In this document: positions 16,189 to 24,190 of the stretch, piece after piece | Layout of the letters: each line of letters starts with the position of its first letter | Position numbering within the stretch: the first letter of the stretch is position 1 | Origin: Betaproteobacteria bacterium HGW-Betaproteobacteria-16 | Lineage (GTDB): Bacteria; Pseudomonadota; Gammaproteobacteria; Burkholderiales; Burkholderiaceae_C | Direction: 5' to 3' | Assembly: GCA_002840835.1 (NCBI GenBank) | Contig: PHCQ01000011.1 | Coordinates: forward strand, 1-64,000 | DNA: 64,000 nt | Translations under genes and position numbers: made by a program | The notes under the pieces: model-generated | Told to the model about the DNA's origin: nothing | Databases searched by the model: none | What the model saw: the letters and a program-made list of their open reading frames with translations, nothing else

Positions 16189-16371
16189 TCACCGCTTCTT
16201 CTGACCCGCTTTCACTCCACCTGTTTTCGCCCCGCCCGTTTTCGCTGCGGCCGCCTGCCTGGGCAACGCATGCGCCTGGTCCAGCCACAGCAGCGTTTCC
16301 GCTTGCGCCAGAGACCCGCGCAGGTAGTCGGGCGAGAGGTTGCGCAGGAGGCTCAGGGTGTGCAGCAGCAG
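16189..16371 (-). pseudogene. Duplicated 3' end of the DUF2894 gene
   Basis: The minus strand encodes LLHTLSLLRNLSPDYLRG and AQAETLLWLDQAHALPRQ, matching the C-terminus of the DUF2894 protein at 17907-18323. Bases 16253-16371 match 17956-18074 with about 6 differences in 119. Upstream of 16371 homology stops abruptly, so only the gene's tail is present. A 113-aa frame (16189-16530) joins this tail to unrelated sequence and is not considered a gene. Confidence 0.75.
16253..16371. repeat. 119-bp direct repeat, copy 1
   Basis: About 95% identical by eye to 17956-18074 and in the same orientation, 1703 bp apart. The two copies bound the segment carrying the 112-aa hypothetical gene and the inositol monophosphatase gene. 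Confidence 0.85.
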
Positions 16372-16579
16372 AGGCATGCCTGACACACCCACGCCGTGGA
16401 CTTCAAAACTTGCTTTGCCAGATGAATGCCAACGGATACGATTGCCGTGGACTCTCCCTCCCACAAAAAACGAGTGAGCTATTGAGAGCTCGGACTTCCC
16501 ATCCTGACCCTTTGATGCCGTATCCAGCAACTGCGCGGATCACTCGAGACGGGACTGTCCTATTCATTCTTTAAGCCCC

Positions 16580-16918
16580 ATGCAAACTGTCCAGCAACAT
16601 CCACACAGTTTCTCCCAAGCGGAATGGCCGTTCACAGTCCCGATCAACGCGCTCGCCATCTCAACGGTCAGGGTCCTGCGAGAGGGATTCCCGATCTTGC
16701 GGGTGAGCCATGATGATGACGGCATTTGGCAGATACTTTGCGACACGACGACCGAGGCCGAACACTGCAAAGTTGTATGCCTCGGCTGCTGCTTCGAGCT
16801 TGATGCCAGTATTGGCCAGCTGGCCGACTTGCCACCGGGGTGGGAGGCTTGGCGTACTTCAATCGGGGCCCCTTGGACACGTGGACGGACCCCGCCAGAG
16901 AACTCTGATGAGTCCTAA
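16580..16918 (+). CDS. Small hypothetical protein
   Basis: 112 aa, unnamed. The sequence has the look of a recurrent bacterial family: AEWPFTVPINALAISTVRVL near the start, ILRVSHDDDGIWQILC in the middle (a tryptophan-rich beta-strand pair) and QLADLPPGWEAWR near the end. There is no signal peptide or membrane segment. It overlaps or abuts the inositol monophosphatase gene (its stop is at 16916-16918 and that gene starts at 16932), so the two are probably co-transcribed. No strong ribosome site precedes the ATG. GC is lower than in neighbours, and both genes sit between the two 119-bp direct repeats. Confidence 0.65.
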   Translation: MQTVQQHPHSFSQAEWPFTVPINALAISTVRVLREGFPILRVSHDDDGIWQILCDTTTEAEHCKVVCLGCCFELDASIGQLADLPPGWEAWRTSIGAPWTRGRTPPENSDES

Positions 16919-16931
16919 CAAGGATCTTCGT

Positions 16932-17756
16932 ATGCACAATGGGAGTGAACTGTTGAATACAGCAATTGACCTTGCTCAGGCAGCAGGTCGATCCCTGCTT
17001 GAAACCTTTGGCACATCGGATGTCATAGACAAGAAGGGAGACCACAGCAATGTGGTCACTGCAGCAGATTCGCGCTCCGAAGAAATGATTGTTCGCGGGA
17101 TCAGGAGTGCGTATCCAGGCCACTCGATCATTGCGGAGGAAACGGGCTGTGATCTGCGGGGATCGCAGTTCACTTGGGTCGTGGATCCGCTTGACGGGAC
17201 TTCGAATTACGCAGCTGGAGTGCCATGGTTCGGTGTACTCATCAGCGTCCTGAAAGATGAGGTGCCGGTCGCCGGCGTCATCCACCTTCCTGTGACCGGC
17301 GATCTGTATTCAGCACAAGTTGGTGCTGGTGCTTTTAGAAACGGAAAGCGAATTGCTGTCACCCGCGAACAGAAGTTGGAAAACGTCTTGTGGGCGTATG
17401 GGATGGACGGAGGTTCCAGCGAGGAGCAGGCAGCGCGCAATGTCGCTGTCTTGGCAAAGTTGCTTTGCCGCGTCAGGAACGTCAGAGCCACCAACAGCCT
17501 GGTTGACCCCGCCTACACCTCGGACGGTCGCTTGGGTGGGATGCTGAATCAAAGCACACGAATTTGGGACATCGCGGCTCCCATGCTCATCGTGCAGGAA
17601 GCTGGTGGCATGTACACAGACGTCGTTGGTCAGCCTCTCAAGCTGGATATTTCGCGCACTGCTGCTGACAAGGAATACGCCATTCTTGCGGGCGCGCCAG
17701 AATTGCACGAAGCTGTCGCCACAATCGCGAGGGAGACACTTCCTACTCGGGTCTAG
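16932..17756 (+). CDS. Inositol monophosphatase family protein
   Basis: 274 aa, predicted Mg-dependent sugar- or inositol-phosphate phosphatase (could also be fructose-1,6-bisphosphatase or PAP phosphatase type). Metal-site motifs appear in order: the AEETG element, VDPLDGTSNYAAGVPWF and IWDIAAPMLIVQEAGG. Start set at ATG 16932 with AAGGA eight bases upstream; ATG 16908 is in frame and would overlap the previous gene. Codon use and GC are unlike the flanking core genes, and the gene lies in the segment bounded by direct repeats, suggesting acquisition by transfer. Confidence 0.9.
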   Translation: MHNGSELLNTAIDLAQAAGRSLLETFGTSDVIDKKGDHSNVVTAADSRSEEMIVRGIRSAYPGHSIIAEETGCDLRGSQFTWVVDPLDGTSNYAAGVPWFGVLISVLKDEVPVAGVIHLPVTGDLYSAQVGAGAFRNGKRIAVTREQKLENVLWAYGMDGGSSEEQAARNVAVLAKLLCRVRNVRATNSLVDPAYTSDGRLGGMLNQSTRIWDIAAPMLIVQEAGGMYTDVVGQPLKLDISRTAADKEYAILAGAPELHEAVATIARETLPTRV

Positions 17757-17863
17757 CCCCCCAATCTCCGACTCCCCACGACAGGTGCTGAGAGCCCAAG
17801 CCATGTGACCAAATAGCCCGGCTGCTTATGGCAAGCGCAGCTGCCCAGAGGCTGAGCACCCTG

Positions 17864-17886
17864 TTCGCCGCTTTTCATGTGGCGAA
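17864..17886. repeat. Hairpin element, copy 2
   Basis: TTCGCCGC-ttttcat-GTGGCGAA, 21 of 23 bases identical to 14159-14181; it lies just downstream of the inositol monophosphatase gene and before the DUF2894 gene end. Confidence 0.45.
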
Positions 17887-17906
17887 GCGCCACCCACACA
17901 GGCCCG

Positions 17907-18323
17907 CTACTTTTTCCCTCGCCCAGACTTCACGACCCCACCTTTGGACGCGGCCACCTGCCTGGGCAACGCATGCGCCTGGTCCAGCCACAGCAGCGTT
18001 TCCGCTTGCGCCAGAAACCCGCGCAGGTAGTCGGGCGAGAGCTGGCGCATGAGGCTCAGGGTGTGCAGCACCAGCTTGTGGGAGTTGAGCGGGCCAGCGT
18101 TGTCCGGCGCTCTTTTTTCGGCCTTGGTCACTTCGGTCTCGGCGCTGATGCGGGACCAGGTTTCGTGGAAGCGCTGGGCGCTGCGCAGGGTGGGCCAGGG
18201 GGTGGTGTCTGCCTGGGCTGTGGTGGTGGGAAGCTGCTGGCGGGCGAGCTGGCTGGCCTGGGCGATGTGGGTGTTGAGGGCGGCCAGCGGCGAGCGATTG
18301 GCTGGGGGCAACTTGTCACTCAT
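17907..18323 (-). CDS. DUF2894 domain-containing protein
   Basis: 138 aa, soluble, function unknown. It has a proline/alanine-rich N-terminal half and a helical C-terminal DUF2894 core (SPDYLRGFLAQAETLLWLDQA) ending in a basic tail KSGRGKK. Its ATG overlaps the stop of the OmpA-domain gene (ATGA). It is the last gene of a four-gene unit DUF3348-DUF802-OmpA-DUF2894 that is recurrent in Burkholderiales. A second copy of its 3' end is found at 16189-16371. Confidence 0.85.
   Translation of the reverse strand: MSDKLPPANRSPLAALNTHIAQASQLARQQLPTTTAQADTTPWPTLRSAQRFHETWSRISAETEVTKAEKRAPDNAGPLNSHKLVLHTLSLMRQLSPDYLRGFLAQAETLLWLDQAHALPRQVAASKGGVVKSGRGKK
17956..18074. repeat. 119-bp direct repeat, copy 2 (inside intact DUF2894 gene)
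   Basis: The partner of copy 1 at 16253-16371. It codes for the C-terminal HTLSLMRQLSPDYLRG region of the intact gene. Confidence 0.85.
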
Positions 18324-19021
18324 GGCTTGGCCGCTGTTCCCGGCGCTGCCGTGCTGGGCGCAGGCGCCGCCCGCGGCACAGGAGCCATTTCCACCCGACG
18401 GTTCAAGGCCCTGCCCTGCTCTTCGGCGTTGGAGGCCACCGGCTGCTCAGCACCGAAGGCAGCGCTGAACACCCGCTGTTTCGGCATGCCCTCGTTGATG
18501 AGCGCGCGGGTCACGGTCAGGGCGCGCTGGGCAGAGAGTTCGAGGTTGTCGGCGAAGTGCAGGTTACCTTGCTGGATGGGGCGGTCGTCGGTGAAGCCAC
18601 TGACCATCAGCATTTCGTCGCGTTCGCCCAGGTACACCTGCAGCGGCGGCACCAGGCTTTGCAGCAGTTGCTGGCCTTCAGGGCGCAGCTCGGCGGAATT
18701 GAGTGCAAACAGCACGCTGCCGCTGATGCCGATACGGCCGTTGTTGAGCGTGACGCGCCCGCTCTGCAGCGGAATGGCCAGGGCTTTTTCCAGGGCCATG
18801 CGGCGCTGTTCTTCCTGCTGGCGTTTGGCCACTTCGCTTTGCAGGCTGCTCACCAGGTCCATCTGCACCAGCAGCACGCCAATGAGCACCAGCACAAAGG
18901 CGCCCACCAGGCCAGCCATCAGATCGCCGAACACGGCCCACACGGGCGCGGTGGATTCCACACCGTCGTCGTCCTCTGCGCCCGGGTGGCCCGAGCTGCG
19001 GTCGTCCAGGCCGGCGATCAT
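18320..19021 (-). CDS. OmpA/MotB-domain inner-membrane protein
   Basis: 233 aa, predicted B subunit of an ion-driven stator-like complex. One transmembrane helix near 29-52 begins AVFGDLMAGLVGAFV; Asp33 lies near its start, in the position of the proton-carrying Asp of MotB/ExbD/TolR. A charged helical linker (about 55-85, QQEEQRRMALEKALA) leads to an OmpA-like peptidoglycan-binding domain (about 95-212) with GSVLFALNSAELRPEG, ELSAQRALTV and NRRVEM. A low-complexity Pro/Ala tail ends the protein. Start and stop overlap the flanking genes by 4 bases each. The role as MotB-like partner of the DUF802 protein is inferred from topology and operon. Confidence 0.88.
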   Translation of the reverse strand: MIAGLDDRSSGHPGAEDDDGVESTAPVWAVFGDLMAGLVGAFVLVLIGVLLVQMDLVSSLQSEVAKRQQEEQRRMALEKALAIPLQSGRVTLNNGRIGISGSVLFALNSAELRPEGQQLLQSLVPPLQVYLGERDEMLMVSGFTDDRPIQQGNLHFADNLELSAQRALTVTRALINEGMPKQRVFSAAFGAEQPVASNAEEQGRALNRRVEMAPVPRAAPAPSTAAPGTAAKP

Positions 19022-21462
19022 GCGGTGCCCTCAGCCAACGCGGCCGGGTGGCTGCGCAGGTGGCGCAGGTCTTCCACAATGCCCTGCTGCGCGCTGATGC
19101 TGAGGTCGATCACCTCGCGCGCCTGGGCCACGTAGTAGGCCAGCTGTTCGTCGCTGCGCGCCAGGGACTGGCCCATGGCAGCTTCCACGCGCTGCAGGCC
19201 ATCCACGAGCTTTTCATTGGCGCTGCTGAACTGTTGCACGCCTTGCTGAAAGGCTTCGCCCAGGGCGGCCAGTTCTGCGGCGCTGCTGGCCATGTGGGTG
19301 GCCTGTTCTTCAGCGCGGCCGGCTTGTGCGCCCATGGTCTGCGCGAACTGTTCGCCGGTGCGGTTGAGCACGTCGGTGGCAGACGCCACCAGCGTTTCAA
19401 TGGCAGCGCGCTGTTCGCTGGTGGTTTGCTGTACGTTCTGCAGCAAGGTGCTGATGTTTGCCACCAGCTCGCTGCGTTCTTGCAGAGCGAGGTTGTCGCG
19501 TTCGGTGAGGCGGCTCATTTCCTGGCGCAACTGGGCAATCACTTCGGCGGCGGCCTTGGGCGCCTCTGAAGCGGTTTCGATCAGGCGGGCCATGGGCGCT
19601 TCCAGCGCAGTGCCCAGGGTGGCCAGGTGGGTGCTGACCTGGCTGTTCACCGAGGCCTGCAGTTCGCCCAGGCGGTCCACCGCGGCCCGGCTGCGTGAGG
19701 CTTCGTCGTTGCGCAGGGCTTCCAGCTGGGTGGTGAAGGCGGCTTGCCATTCGATGGTGCGGTCTGCAGCAGATTGGCCGCGGGTGGCCTCTTCTGCGCG
19801 CAGGGTTTGCAGGTGTTCGGCCATGTCCGTCTGCAAGCTGGCCAGGCGGTCCACCACGGCCTGGGCGCGCGCAGCTTCGGCGTCGCGCAGCGAGGCCAGT
19901 TCGCTGCGCCACAGGCCTGCGATTTGATCCATTCGCTCGCCTTGCTGCTGCGCCCACTGCGCCTCAGACTCAGCACGCGCCTGCACCAGCGCTTCGCTTT
20001 TCTCCAGCAGGCGGGCCACGCCTTCCATGCTGCGGCCGGCCTGTTCGCTGGCGCTTTCGGTGATGGCTTGTGCGGTGTGTTCCAGGGTCTGGCACACGGT
20101 CTGCTGGTGCGCCAGGGTTTGGTCGCCCACGCGCTGCCAGTGGGCCTGCAGTTCTGCCGCCACGGCTTGCAGCGACGCGGCCCAAGCGGCTTGCTGAGCG
20201 GTGGCGGCTTCGCTTTGCGCGGCCTGGGTTTGGTTGGCGTGGTCTTGCACGCCGGCGAGCAGCGCGCTGGCGCGTTCTTCAAAGCTGCTGGTGAAGCCGT
20301 TGAGCGAACGCTCCAGCCCGCCCACCAGGCGCTCGCTGGTGTGTGCCTGCTGCTGCAGGGCGCTGTGCCAGTGGCCAGCGACCTGGTCTGCCGTGGTGGC
20401 GAAGCGGGTGGAGAGGCCTTCCAGCTGGGTCTGCACGGCGGCGCCCACCTGTTCGTGCAGGCGGGTGGATTCGGCGGCCATGCCTGCCATGGCGGTGGTG
20501 ACGATGGGGCGCAGGCTCTCACCCGCCGCGCTGGCGCTGGCGGCCAGGCTTTCGCGCAGCGACTGTTCCACCGAACGGGCCAGCCCGGTGTACGCCGCGG
20601 CGGCTTCGCTGTGAAACTGGGCCTGGCGGGCCAGCAACTGTTCGTCCAGTTGCTGGCTGCGTTTTTCCATCTGCTCCATCAGGGCTTGCAGGCCTTGCGC
20701 CACCTGGGGCAGGGCTTCGGCCTGCTGCTGCAGCGCACGGAAAGCATCTGCGCGCTGCTGCGCCTGCGAGAAGGGGCGGAAGTCGGTGGTGATTTTGGCG
20801 TCCAGCGCACGGGCCACGGCCACGCGTTCACGACGGGCCAGCGCGGCCATGAGGCCCAGCATGGCCGAGGTGGCCACACCGGCCACCGACGTGCCGAACG
20901 ACAGGCCCAGCCCGCGAATGGGCGCGGCCAGAGCGGAGCGGATGGCCTGCAGATCGGTGGAGCCTTCCAGCGCAAACACGGCGCCCTTGAACGTGACCAC
21001 CATGCCCAGGAAGGTGCCCAGCATGCCCAGCATCACCAGCAGGCCAATGAGGTACGGCGTGAGCGCCAGTGCAGGCAATGCGGCGCGTTCGCCCTCGATG
21101 CGGGCGCGCACTGCTGGGCGAAGCGCCACCGGCACGCGAGGCAGCCAGTCGCCCAGCGCGGCCAGTGGCTGCGGCACCTGGGCCAGAGCCGCAGCCAGTG
21201 CAGACGTGCCCTGGCGGAAGCGGTGCACTTCCAGCGCGCCAGCCAGGTAAACGCCACCGATGGCCAGCGTCATGACCAGGGCCAGCGGGTTGTTGCCCAC
21301 AAAGCCTGCGCCCACCCAGGCAGCAGCCACCAGGCCCAGCGCCAGGCTGACGAACCAGAGGGCTTGGCCGGCGGTGCTGGAATGCGATGCAGGGAAAGGT
21401 GGGGTGGCTGCGGCTTCGATGGCTGCGGTTTCAGTGGCGGTGTTCGATGACATGGGCTTCAT
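19018..21462 (-). CDS. DUF802 protein: MotA/ExbB-like membrane protein with long coiled-coil tail
   Basis: 814 aa. Four hydrophobic segments lie near residues 33-55, 59-78, 136-160 and 182-208. The third, with MLGMLGTFLGMVVTFKG, and the fourth, with GLGLSFGTSVAGVATSAMLG, have the spacing and Gly/Thr pattern of MotA, ExbB and TolQ pore helices. From about 225 to 800 it is a nearly uninterrupted, Ala/Gln/Glu-rich helical tail with DUF802 repeats, such as the RAAVDRLGELQ-type unit. The predicted structure is a pentameric pore with a cytoplasmic rod. It overlaps the OmpA-domain gene (ATGA) and the DUF3348 gene (ATGA). MotA-like membrane part, long tail and an OmpA partner is the layout of ZorA/ZorB, though no Zorya effectors are present. 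Function is unknown; also compare with chemoreceptor-like or RmuC-like coiled coils. Confidence 0.88.
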   Translation of the reverse strand: MKPMSSNTATETAAIEAAATPPFPASHSSTAGQALWFVSLALGLVAAAWVGAGFVGNNPLALVMTLAIGGVYLAGALEVHRFRQGTSALAAALAQVPQPLAALGDWLPRVPVALRPAVRARIEGERAALPALALTPYLIGLLVMLGMLGTFLGMVVTFKGAVFALEGSTDLQAIRSALAAPIRGLGLSFGTSVAGVATSAMLGLMAALARRERVAVARALDAKITTDFRPFSQAQQRADAFRALQQQAEALPQVAQGLQALMEQMEKRSQQLDEQLLARQAQFHSEAAAAYTGLARSVEQSLRESLAASASAAGESLRPIVTTAMAGMAAESTRLHEQVGAAVQTQLEGLSTRFATTADQVAGHWHSALQQQAHTSERLVGGLERSLNGFTSSFEERASALLAGVQDHANQTQAAQSEAATAQQAAWAASLQAVAAELQAHWQRVGDQTLAHQQTVCQTLEHTAQAITESASEQAGRSMEGVARLLEKSEALVQARAESEAQWAQQQGERMDQIAGLWRSELASLRDAEAARAQAVVDRLASLQTDMAEHLQTLRAEEATRGQSAADRTIEWQAAFTTQLEALRNDEASRSRAAVDRLGELQASVNSQVSTHLATLGTALEAPMARLIETASEAPKAAAEVIAQLRQEMSRLTERDNLALQERSELVANISTLLQNVQQTTSEQRAAIETLVASATDVLNRTGEQFAQTMGAQAGRAEEQATHMASSAAELAALGEAFQQGVQQFSSANEKLVDGLQRVEAAMGQSLARSDEQLAYYVAQAREVIDLSISAQQGIVEDLRHLRSHPAALAEGTA

Positions 21463-22238
21463 GGGGCGGTCTGGTGCACGGGTGCGCCTGCAGTGGGTGC
21501 CGAGGCAGTGTTGGATTGAACGGCCTGCAGATAGGCCTCGATCATTCCGTGCACGGGTTGCAGGCGCAGGTCGAGTTCGGCACGCAACAGGGCGTGCAGG
21601 TCTGCGGTCAGGGAGGGGGCAATGGCTTTTGCAGCTGCTGCGGATTCGGTCGGGTCATCCGCCGTTTCAACGGCCTTTTCAGCGGCCTTTTCAGCGGCCT
21701 TTTCAGCCGATTTACGCACGCGGGCGAAGCGCGCTTTCAGAAACGAGGGCACGGTGGACAACAGATGCTGTTCGCGCCCGCCCAGCAGGTGCTGAAGCGA
21801 AGCGTCCAGCGCGGCCAGTTGTGCCAGTTGCGGCGAGGCCATGGCCAAGGTCTGGCGCACGTGGTCACGCAAGGCGTCGATGCGCATGTCCATGTGGCGC
21901 TGCAGATCCAGCACGTGCTGGTGCACAGGCGCAAATTCGTGCTCGGTGAGGTCGGCGTCGTGCCGGGTGATGGCGCGTTCCAGCGCCTGGCGCACGCGTT
22001 GCAACTCAGCCTGCAGCTCGGCCGGGGCCTGCACGGCCACACCCTGGGCACGCGGCCGCTGCTTCACCGCTGGCAGCGCCTGGTGCAAGGCCCGCAAGGC
22101 AATGGCGTCGGCCACGTTCAGCCACTGCCCCAGGCGCTCGGCCACGTCCTGGCGCGGCGCCTCCGCGCCATCAGGCACGGGCTGCCAGGCGGCCAGTTGG
22201 CGGACCAGGGTGGAGCGGTGGTGAAAAGGACTGCGCAA
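21459..22238 (-). CDS. DUF3348 domain-containing protein
   Basis: 259 aa, first gene of the four-gene unit, function unknown. The sequence is mostly helical and soluble, opening RSPFHHRSTLVRQLAAW and including ALDASLQHLLGGREQHLL. It starts at TTG 22236-22238, chosen because TGAGGAA lies seven bases upstream and no ATG is available; the rare start may limit expression. A run of 12-base repeats encodes a KAAEKAAEKAAEK stretch. It overlaps DUF802 by 4 bases. A cytoplasmic partner binding the tail of the DUF802 protein is a guess from operon position. Confidence 0.8.
   Translation of the reverse strand: MRSPFHHRSTLVRQLAAWQPVPDGAEAPRQDVAERLGQWLNVADAIALRALHQALPAVKQRPRAQGVAVQAPAELQAELQRVRQALERAITRHDADLTEHEFAPVHQHVLDLQRHMDMRIDALRDHVRQTLAMASPQLAQLAALDASLQHLLGGREQHLLSTVPSFLKARFARVRKSAEKAAEKAAEKAVETADDPTESAAAAKAIAPSLTADLHALLRAELDLRLQPVHGMIEAYLQAVQSNTASAPTAGAPVHQTAP
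21671..21708. repeat. Tandem 12-base repeat inside the DUF3348 gene
   Basis: About three copies of CGGCCTTTTCAG (plus strand), encoding AAEK units in a helix. Such a repeat could vary in copy number in-frame. Confidence 0.7.
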
Positions 22239-22593
22239 AAACGGTTCCTCAGCGCCCTTTCAGGCGCCTGGCGGATGATTTCCAAAGGGGTTCGCTGGCT
22301 TTCACCGCATTCTTGGTGGGGAGCGGCAAAAGGGCGCAACAGGCACCCATCAGCGGGGGTTTCGCGCCATCTGGCACGAGGCCATCATGGCTGGCCGTCC
22401 GGAAACGGCCTCCAGTTGGGCCAAGGCGTGATTATTCACATTGCGCGTACCGTTCATCGGGATTGGGGGCCGGGGACGGTTGCACAGGCGTAACGGGGTG
22501 TTGCTATGCAGCTGGGCAGCGGTTTCAAAGGCTGAACTCACCCAGACAGACTCAACTGCGGTCCGTCTGTCTGCTTGATCGGCTTATCCGGAC
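22239..22593. other. Gene-free intergenic region upstream of the DUF3348 operon
   Basis: No coding frame is convincing in these 355 bases. The only structure noted is an inverted repeat CAGACAGAC (22543-22551) / GTCTGTCTG (22565-22573) downstream of tag, without a U-tract. The promoter of the DUF3348 operon should lie here, but I cannot place it. Confidence 0.4.
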
Positions 22594-23208
22594 TCAGCCA
22601 GGAACCTTGAAAGCCTTTCTGGCCTGCGCCACCTTGTCGCCAATCACGCAACCGGTCGCATGGTCGTTCACCAGGCCCATGGCCTGCATGAAGGCAAAGG
22701 CGGTGGTCGGCCCCACGAATTTCCAGCCGCGTTTTTTCAGGTCTTTGGACAGCGCGATGGATTCTGGTGACACGGAAACGGTCTGCGGCTCGGCAGCGCG
22801 GTGGGGTCTTGCTTGGAACCGCCAGAAGTAGGCAGCCAGGGAACCGGTTTCAGCCTGCAACTGCACGGCGCAGCGGGCGTTGTGGATGGCGGCCTCGATC
22901 TTGCCCCGGTGGCGCACGATGCCGGCGTCCTGCAGCAGGCTCGCGACCTGTTTGTCGCCGTACTTCGCAACCTCGTGAAAGTCGAAGCCGCTGAAAGCGC
23001 GGCGGAAGGATTCGCGTTTGGCGAGGATGGTGCGCCAGCTCAGGCCGGACTGAAAACTCTCCAGGCAGATTTTTTCGAACAACCGGATGTCGTCAGCCAC
23101 CGGAAAGCCCCATTCGCGGTCGTGGTAGGGCTCGAATTCGGGTGCGGCGGCGCACCAGCGGCAACGGGGTTGGCCGTCGGTGCCGGGGATGGTGGTGGCT
23201 TTGCTCAT
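22594..23208 (-). CDS. tag: DNA-3-methyladenine glycosylase I
   Basis: Base-excision repair enzyme that removes 3-methyladenine from alkylated DNA. 204 aa, slightly longer than E. coli Tag (187 aa). It has the Tag signature CRWC near the start, YHDREWGFPV, the SFQSGLSWRTIL helix-hairpin region and the C-terminal HATGC, which supplies His and Cys zinc ligands. The final KDLKKRGWKFVGPTTAFAFM segment is a strong family match. The ATG overlaps the stop of the YciI-family gene (ATGA). Confidence 0.95.
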   Translation of the reverse strand: MSKATTIPGTDGQPRCRWCAAAPEFEPYHDREWGFPVADDIRLFEKICLESFQSGLSWRTILAKRESFRRAFSGFDFHEVAKYGDKQVASLLQDAGIVRHRGKIEAAIHNARCAVQLQAETGSLAAYFWRFQARPHRAAEPQTVSVSPESIALSKDLKKRGWKFVGPTTAFAFMQAMGLVNDHATGCVIGDKVAQARKAFKVPG

Positions 23209-23519
23209 GCGGTGACCGAGGGTGCATGGGTGGCGTCGAGCAAGGGCGCCAGGCCCTGCGCCATGAGCGAAGGTGCCACGGTGTGGATGTCGGCAGTGAC
23301 CACCTGGTGAATCACAAACGGATCCTCTGCCACGCGGCGCTCGATGGCCTCGCGATCCATGTTCGCGGCCAGCACGGCACCGCCCTGCGCGTTGTCGAGC
23401 GAACCGGTCATCAGAAAATTGCCGTCGTCAATGCCCTGTTGCATCCATCGCTTGTGCTCCGCCAGCCACTGCCCGGCCTGAGCGCGGTTGGGACCGAATT
23501 TGAGAAAGATGATGTGCAT
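23205..23519 (-). CDS. YciI family protein
   Basis: 104 aa, compact ferredoxin-like fold of the YCII group: MHIIFLKFGPN, a central FLMTGSLDNAQGG and EDPFVIHQVVTADIHTV, close to the YciI pattern with the His-Asp pair. Lies between tetR and tag with 14- and 4-base junctions, so probably expressed with both. The function of this family is largely unknown. Confidence 0.88.
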   Translation of the reverse strand: MHIIFLKFGPNRAQAGQWLAEHKRWMQQGIDDGNFLMTGSLDNAQGGAVLAANMDREAIERRVAEDPFVIHQVVTADIHTVAPSLMAQGLAPLLDATHAPSVTA

Positions 23520-23533
23520 GTGGTCTCCTCGGT

Positions 23534-24172
23534 TCAGGGTCTGGGGGTTTTGGGTTTGTTGACACGCGTGCGTGCAGCGGGCGCTTCTGGTTGCAGGGTC
23601 AACAGCCAGTCGTGGATTTGTGCCACCTCGCGGCGGATGAAGGCCTCATCGTGAAAGGCATTGGCCAGGGCCGCGATGCCCTGGCTGCGCGACAGCAGAT
23701 GCATGGCCAGCGCGTCCGCATCGGCCTTGCGCCCCAGGGCCTTGAACTGGTCGCGCAGCCAGTGGCGGAACTGCCCGAAGATCATGCCGGCATCGCCCTG
23801 CGCGGGGTGCGCGAGCTTGGCCAGCTCGGCGCACAGCGTGCCCACCGGGCAGCCATAGCGCTGGATGTCCTTGCGGTTGCGGATCAGCATTTCTGCAAAG
23901 CGCTCCAGCCGGCCCACTGGTGTTTCGGCGCTGGCGGTCCAGCTTTGCAGCATGGCCTGCGTGTTGGCCGCGCGAAGCGCAATCACGGCGCCCAGGATCT
24001 CGTCTTTGGTTTTGAAGTGGTAGTAGAAGTTGCCGCGGGAGAGATGGACCTGGCCGGCGATGTCGGCGAACGAGGTCTTTTCGAAGCCGCGCTGGTAGAA
24101 CAGCGTGTCGGCGGCTTCCACTATGCGCTCACGCGTGGTGCTTTCCTGGGGGAGCGTGGTGGGCGGGGACAT
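23534..24172 (-). CDS. TetR/AcrR-family regulator
   Basis: 212 aa. The HTH is near residues 27-57 (FADIAGQVHLSRGNFYYHF), and the C-terminal ligand domain is of the TetR_C type. Upstream on the minus strand, overlapping palindromes at 24191-24222 are likely its own operator, giving autoregulation of a tetR-yciI-tag unit. The effector is unknown; linkage to tag suggests an electrophile or alkylation signal, but that is a guess. Confidence 0.9.
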   Translation of the reverse strand: MSPPTTLPQESTTRERIVEAADTLFYQRGFEKTSFADIAGQVHLSRGNFYYHFKTKDEILGAVIALRAANTQAMLQSWTASAETPVGRLERFAEMLIRNRKDIQRYGCPVGTLCAELAKLAHPAQGDAGMIFGQFRHWLRDQFKALGRKADADALAMHLLSRSQGIAALANAFHDEAFIRREVAQIHDWLLTLQPEAPAARTRVNKPKTPRP

Positions 24173-24190
24173 GGTGACGATTTTCGTGCT

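Noticed and set aside
16189-16530. 113-aa frame as a gene
   Set aside because: Chance join of the duplicated DUF2894 tail to unrelated sequence, no ribosome site.
17907-22238. A canonical Zorya defence system
   Set aside because: No ZorC, ZorD (helicase) or ZorE (nuclease) gene is adjacent; only the motor-like pair is comparable.
22543-22573. Inverted repeat as a terminator for tag
   Set aside because: 9-bp stem without a U-tract on either side.
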